The position numbers and the translations under genes are program-made. The notes under the pieces are model-generated. The model saw only the letters and a program-made list of their open reading frames with translations, was not told the DNA's origin and did not search any database. From NCBI GenBank assembly GCA_015183035.1, contig JACZZP010000017.1, positions 1,674,001-1,738,000 of the forward strand: DNA of 64,000 bases. The letters are read 5' to 3'. Source of the DNA: Meloidogyne chitwoodi. Lineage: Eukaryota; Nematoda; Chromadorea; Rhabditida; Meloidogynidae. This document shows positions 59,220 through 64,000 of this stretch, piece by piece (positions within the stretch are counted from its first letter, which is position 1; every line of letters starts with the position of its first letter).

Positions 59220-59696
59220 TTTTTAAAAAATAATAAAAATTACAATTTTTTAAATAATCAAAATTGTCTAGTTTTGATTGAAAATTATTTAAAAAATAAA
59301 ATTTTATTTGTATAAATAAATTTAAAAAAAATGAATTTTAGAAAAATTGAAAAAAAAAAACATTTTAACAAGAATATACAATAAAATGATAACAAAATAA
59401 ATTTATTAAAATATTAAAAATATTTTTATAATTATGTATTTATTAAATGATGGGTAGTTCCACAATAGCTACTACTGTTCATTGAATCTATATATAATGG
59501 GAAGATATTATTAAAAATAAAAATAAACTTGAATTTATTATAAATAAACTTAAAACAAGTTTATTTATTGTATTTTATTGTAAAAATAAACTTGAATTTA
59601 CAATATTTATTATAACCTTGAAACAAGTTTATTTATTTTTTGTAATGTTTCAAGTTTATTTTATCTTTAAAATTGTTAATTCAAAACAATTAAAAA
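59220..59696. other. Convergent 3' spacer
   Basis: Between the 3' ends of ess-2 and the GPCR gene. CAAGTTTATT/AATAAACTTG words cluster at 59520-59660 in both orientations and could pair. No gene. Confidence 0.6.
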
Positions 59697-61350
59697 CTAA
59701 CTCCATTGTTTCAATAATAAACTACCACCATTCATTGTTGTAGGTGATAATTTTGAAGGTCTTCTCGTTGTCATCATACTTGTAGCACCTGTTTTTACTA
59801 ATGAAACTTTTTTTGCAAAAGAATAAGGACAAAGTAATGCTGCTATTCTTGTACGAAATCGTCGAGAAAAAAGAGTATAAAGCAGTGGATTACCTTTTAA
59901 ATTAAATTAAAAATTAAAAAAGTTTACAAAAAACTTACAGGCACTGCAAAGCATGGCTAATGCGTTCATGAGCAAAATAAATTGATATGGAAGATTAATT
60001 CTAACGTTGAAAACTCTGCAAAGATAGTCAATATTAAAAATGTTCTAATTTTTTATTTATTTTTATAGTAAATTTTTCTGCTTCAAGTTTATATAAAGTT
60101 TTATTATATTTCAATTAAATTTTAATTTCTTGCCTTGACAAGAAAATAGCCTGTATAGGTGAATAACAAACAAAATACACAGAAACACAAGCCACTAGCA
60201 TTTTTACAACATTTCTTCTTGTACGCAATGCTTCTTCTCGTGCATTAAGCAAAGCTGCAGATGAACTACTTGCACGACTAGCAGCTGAACCAGGATCTGA
60301 TAAACGAGGTTCATCGCGTGCTGCGAAGGATTTTGTTTCTAAAAATAGTTCTGATAGTAAAATTTTCAATGAAATAAAATAAAAATACCTTCATAAAGTT
60401 GTCTATTTTTAGTCCAAAGAGCAGCACATATTTTAGAATAAAGAAAAAGAAATGCCAAACATGGAAGCAAATAAAGTGATAAAAATTCAAACCATTTATT
60501 CCAAAATTCAGATGAAGCATGAACATTAATACAAAGTGAACCTAAAATAAATTAATTAATTCAAAATTTTAATTTAAAAATTAATTTCTTACCATCGGGA
60601 CTAATTTCATTATGTAATGCATATGGAACAGCAATTAAACAAGCTGTTAACCAAATTGTAAAAATTGCAATTAATATATTTGTGCGTGAGCATAAACGAC
60701 GAGCATGAATAGGAAATACAATAGCAATGTAACTAAAAAGTTTTAGGTAATCAATTTTTTGCTTCAAGTTTATTTTTTCTTTTTTTTGCTTCAAGTTTAT
60801 TTATATTTAACCAACCGTTCAATGCAAACCATTAGCTGAGTAAGTATTGAAGTAAACAGAAAAACGCATTCAAAATATCGTACTACAGGGCATAAACAAT
60901 AAGGCAGCCATGGAATCCATGCTGGACTCCCTAATGCAATTGTAGGAGTCCATTCTATAATTAATTAATTTTTTAAATAATCATTTTTATGAACATATGA
61001 TATATTAATTATTTAAAATATGTCAAGAAGGATGCCATTAATATTTCAAAAATAAAAATTTTAAATAATTATTAATATATCCTATCACATAAATATATTA
61101 AAAAATATTTAACTACCCAATGATGTTGTAACCAAATTTAAGGCATCAGCAACTGCCTAAAATTTTATTATTATTTATTTTTGCTTCAAAAAAAATTTAC
61201 CAAATTTAATAAAAGCAAATTCATAACACTTCTACGCATTTTACGATCCCCTAGTATTGCAACAATTACAAGAATATTTCCACATAAGCCAACTAGTGTT
61301 AGCAATGAAAAAAGAGAGCCAAAAACAAGACGCCACAATGGCGAAATCAT
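59697..61350 (-). CDS. Rhodopsin-family GPCR, peptide-receptor-like
   Basis: Eight exons: 61350-61201, 61156-61117, 60954-60816, 60732-60593, 60541-60389, 60338-60134, 60015-59939, 59893-59697; 366 aa. Seven helices are seen. TM1 is FSLLTLVGLCGNILVIVAI, TM2 carries NLAVADALNL, TM3 ends with ERYIAIVFP (DRY variant), TM6 is LVACVSVYFVCYSPIQAIF, and TM7 contains CNPLLYTLFSRRF (NPxxY). The third intracellular loop is Ser/Ala/Arg-rich. The family pattern fits class A neuropeptide-type receptors; the ligand is not assigned. The encoded N-terminus ahead of TM1 is only about five residues, so an upstream exon may be missing. Intron 6 uses a GC donor (AG|GCAAGA) with a normal CAG acceptor. Confidence 0.85.
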
Positions 61351-62151
61351 TTTTTTTAATTAAAAAATTCAATCTAAAAATAAAGAAAAACTTTTAAAAA
61401 ATGAAGCAAATTGAATCATAAAATTTTTTCAAATAATAGGAACATTTAGAATACAGAGGAAAAAAAGTAAACTGAAAAATCAGAAGAAATTTAAAACTTG
61501 CTACAATTTAACTTTTATAATTTTTTGCAATTAATTAAAACTTTAAATAATATAAACTTTAAAGTTTTTAATATTAAAAAATTTAAAGTTCCAACTTGTT
61601 TATAATGTTTCAACTTACTCTTCACTCATTTATATAATTTTTATTACACGTTACATGTGAAATGTGACATTAAAAACTTTTTTTTATTTATAAACAAAAA
61701 TCAAGTGCATTCTAAAATTCTCTTTAAAAATTGAATAGAAAAACAGAATGTGGGCGATATGTTTGTTATACGATCCTTAAACGAGTAGCAAAAATGTAAA
61801 TAAAGAATATTTTTAAAGGAAATAAATATGAATAAATAAAAAAGTAAATGAAAGAGTAGAAATTATATTAAAAAATTCTGGCCTTCTAAAACTAGACAAA
61901 TTGATTATTTTTTAATTTTAAGCTTTAACTATATAAGGCTATTTATTTCTTATTTAAAAAATACAATATTTACAATAGTACAATATAGAGTTTTTACAAT
62001 AAAAACAAGTTTTTACAATATAAAAACAAGTTTTTACAATAATTAAGTTTACAAAAAGTTTTACTATTAGTTACAGGTTTAGTTTCAGGTTTATTTTAAT
62101 ATTTTTTCAACATTATTTTTTAGGTTTACAAGTTTATTTAATGCTTTAAGT

Positions 62152-62872
62152 CAGAGCTGCCAGATCTGCGGATTTATCCTCATTTTGAGGATTTTACGAG
62201 TTCGTTGAGGATTTTTTTTGAAAATGAGGATTTGCGGATTTTTGCGGATTTTTGATGTTTTTTGAGGATTTTTGAGGATTTTTGATATTTTTGTATATTT
62301 TTGATGTTTTTTTCAGAAATTTAATTAAAAATTGCTATTTTTGGGTAAATTTTGGCAACTAGACTACAAAAATTTCCAAAATTTTTCGCCTGCGGCGCTG
62401 AAAAGTAAAGTTTGGTTAACTAGAGTACATTAGATCTCCAAAATTTTTCGGTGTCAACCCAAATGATTCACCCAATTGGGCCAATCACTTCAACGGAAAA
62501 GTAATAAAATACTCCCAATATATCCAAGTTTGTGCAATACCAACTAGTTGTAAGATATTTGACCGATTAGCAATTGGATCAATTGGTTGAACGATCTTTT
62601 GGTTTCGATCTTCTGGGGTGGAGCAATTTTTCGCCTGCGGCGCGTCAAATCACTAACCCAAGTGAAGGTTAATTATGATTTTTTCTGTATAGAATTTTAC
62701 AAAATGATTATTTCCAATAATAAATTGTTAAAATCTATTGTTAATAGCGAAAAATATGAACATTAATAAAAAATTTCTATTAAACATTTTTATTATTTGC
62801 GGATTTTTGCCCAAAATGAGGATTTTTTCAGATGAATTTGCGGATTTTTCATTTTTTCATCTGGCAGCTCTG
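62152..62872. mobile_element. Non-autonomous hAT-like element
   Basis: A 721 bp element with inverted ends CAGAGCTGCCAGAT and ATCTGGCAGCTCTG, flanked on both sides by the 8 bp direct repeat CTTTAAGT (62144-62151 and 62873-62880). Terminal CAG-type repeats and an 8 bp target duplication are hallmarks of hAT transposons. Confidence 0.85.
62380..62645. repeat. Subterminal motifs inside hAT-like element
   Basis: The word ATTTTTCGCCTGCGGCGC occurs at about 62384 and again at about 62628. The element's outer parts are packed with GAGGATTTTTG and TGCGGATTTTTG words, as expected for transposase-binding subterminal repeats. There is no ORF for a transposase. Confidence 0.75.
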
Positions 62873-63805
62873 CTTTAAGTTCTTGTTTCAAGTTTATTTT
62901 TATGTTATTTTTAATTTGAAGCAATTTTTGCTTTATTTGTGCGTTTAATTTAATAAATATTAAATCTACGCCTACCTATTGTTAGCGTTTTAACGTAAAT
63001 AAGTATGAATCAGTTTTAATTTAAAAAAATTAAATAATTTTTATTTATTATTTTAGTAATTTAAGTATATTTAAGAAATAAAAAATATAAAATAAATAGC
63101 TAAATTTGGTAATTAAATTTTGTATTTCTTTTATTTTATTATTTGTAGCACAAAATATATTTTCTATTATTTTTAAAAAATATAAAAATTAATATAATTA
63201 CCAATTTTAAGCCAATTTCTTAATTAAGAAATTTATTAATTAAAATATAATTATGAAAATCTAAAAATATAATTTTGAATTAAAAATCTGAATCTAAAGT
63301 AATTAAAATAAAAAATTTTAAATTAACCAAAATATACTTGGTAAAAAAACATTTTGAAGCAAAATAAAGAAAACACAAAAATGTTTGAAAAAATGATTTC
63401 ACAAATATATTTATATATAGAAATTATTGGTAGTAGTAAATATATTAAAAATTTATCAAAAAATGTAAATATTTAATTAAATATGTATTTTAGTAAATAA
63501 TTTTTTTAATTTTCACACATTTTTTCTAATAATAACATTTTTTTATTTTTCTCCAAAAACTCATCTTCCATAAATTTTTAAATTATATATTAAAAAAAGT
63601 TTTTCTAGGAAAAAAAGAAAAAAGTTTTTAAAACTAATTTTCCCTTTGTAGCAAAAATGTGTTTAAAAATAATATTTAATTAAAAATAAATTAAATCTTG
63701 GAATAATCGAAGAAGTGAAATTAAACTTTCTTTTATACTAATTTAAAATATTAAATAATAAAAAACACTTCCGTTAAGTTTATTTTGAATTTTACAGATA
63801 AATTA

Positions 63806-63970
63806 TTTCAAGTTTATTTTAATGTTTGTTTTCAAGTTTATTTTAATGTTTGTTTTCAAGTTTATTTTAATGTTTGTTTTCAAGTTTATTTTTTGTTTTT
63901 TTTCAAGTTTATTTTTTGTTTTTTTTTTCAAGTTTATTTTTTGTTTTTTTTCAAGTTTATTTTAATGATT
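63806..63970 (+). repeat. CAAGTTTATT minisatellite
   Basis: Seven tandem copies of a unit of about 23-25 bp: TTTTCAAGTTTATTTTAATG with a TTTG tail in the first three, and a TTTTTTG variant in the next copies. The open frame through it is a by-product of the repeat. The core word is dispersed in many introns and spacers of this window. Confidence 0.9.
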
Positions 63971-64000
63971 ATTTTAATAAAATTAACTGTCGTATTTTAA

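Larger units (their letters stand above)
61351..64000. other. Upstream region of GPCR; gene-free
   Basis: No exon is recognised in 2.6 kb. It contains TTTACAATA...AAAACAAG repeats (61965-62050), a hAT-like MITE (62152-62872), more AT-rich DNA, and a minisatellite at the end of the window. A missing first exon of the GPCR could be hidden near 61370-61700 but was not found. Confidence 0.55.

Noticed and set aside
63785..64000. 71-aa open frame at the window end
   Set aside because: It is generated by the minisatellite repeat unit and runs off the window.
1..64000. CRISPR arrays, rRNA genes, spliced-leader RNA or transposase ORFs
   Set aside because: None is visible; repeats present are eukaryotic minisatellites, MITE-like fold-backs and tRNA-derived fragments.

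Overview
The window looks like nuclear DNA of a plant-parasitic nematode, most likely a Meloidogyne (root-knot) species or close relative. The DNA is extremely AT-rich, genes are cut into many exons by mostly 40-60 bp introns, and gene content is nematode-like: LASP, integrin alpha, vigilin, LIN-9, ESS-2, MATH-BTB proteins, nematode-type chemoreceptors and many small secreted proteins. Species assignment is inference. Exon chains were built by hand from reading frame and splice-site phase; all close in frame except the last exon of the PLA2-like gene.

Left third (1-26 kb): an accessory, duplication-rich island. Two near-identical cathepsin B-like protease genes sit on the arms of a large inverted duplication (about 1-2461 and 19193-21660). 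A third, divergent protease lies at 24.5-25.8 kb. Between and beside them are three short cysteine-rich secreted peptides (two knottin-like paralogues and one unrelated), two copies of a 7TM chemoreceptor gene, a LASP gene, and a long gene with two phospholipase A2-like units, of which only the second keeps the catalytic His-Asp pair. Nearly all gene products here except LASP and the receptors have signal peptides, so the island looks like a secretome/effector neighbourhood.

Middle (26-41 kb): an integrin alpha subunit gene of 23 exons (minus strand), then 5.5 kb of very AT-rich DNA holding MITE-like fold-backs and a tRNA-derived element, then a gene for an unrecognised secreted protein of 439 aa.

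Right part (41-64 kb): mostly conserved housekeeping and regulatory genes: vigilin, with a large intragenic duplication partly homogenised; lin-9 (DREAM/MuvB); a small single-pass membrane protein; a tandem pair of MATH-BTB genes; ess-2 (plus strand); and a rhodopsin-type peptide-receptor-like GPCR with a GC-AG intron. A 721 bp hAT-like element with an 8 bp target duplication lies upstream of the GPCR, and the window ends in a minisatellite built on a CAAGTTTATT motif that is also scattered through introns and spacers.

Mobile-element content is mostly small non-autonomous elements: fold-back MITEs, a hAT-type MITE, a candidate solo LTR and several tRNA-derived sequences. I see no CRISPR array, rRNA or bacterial-type operon, and no intact transposase.
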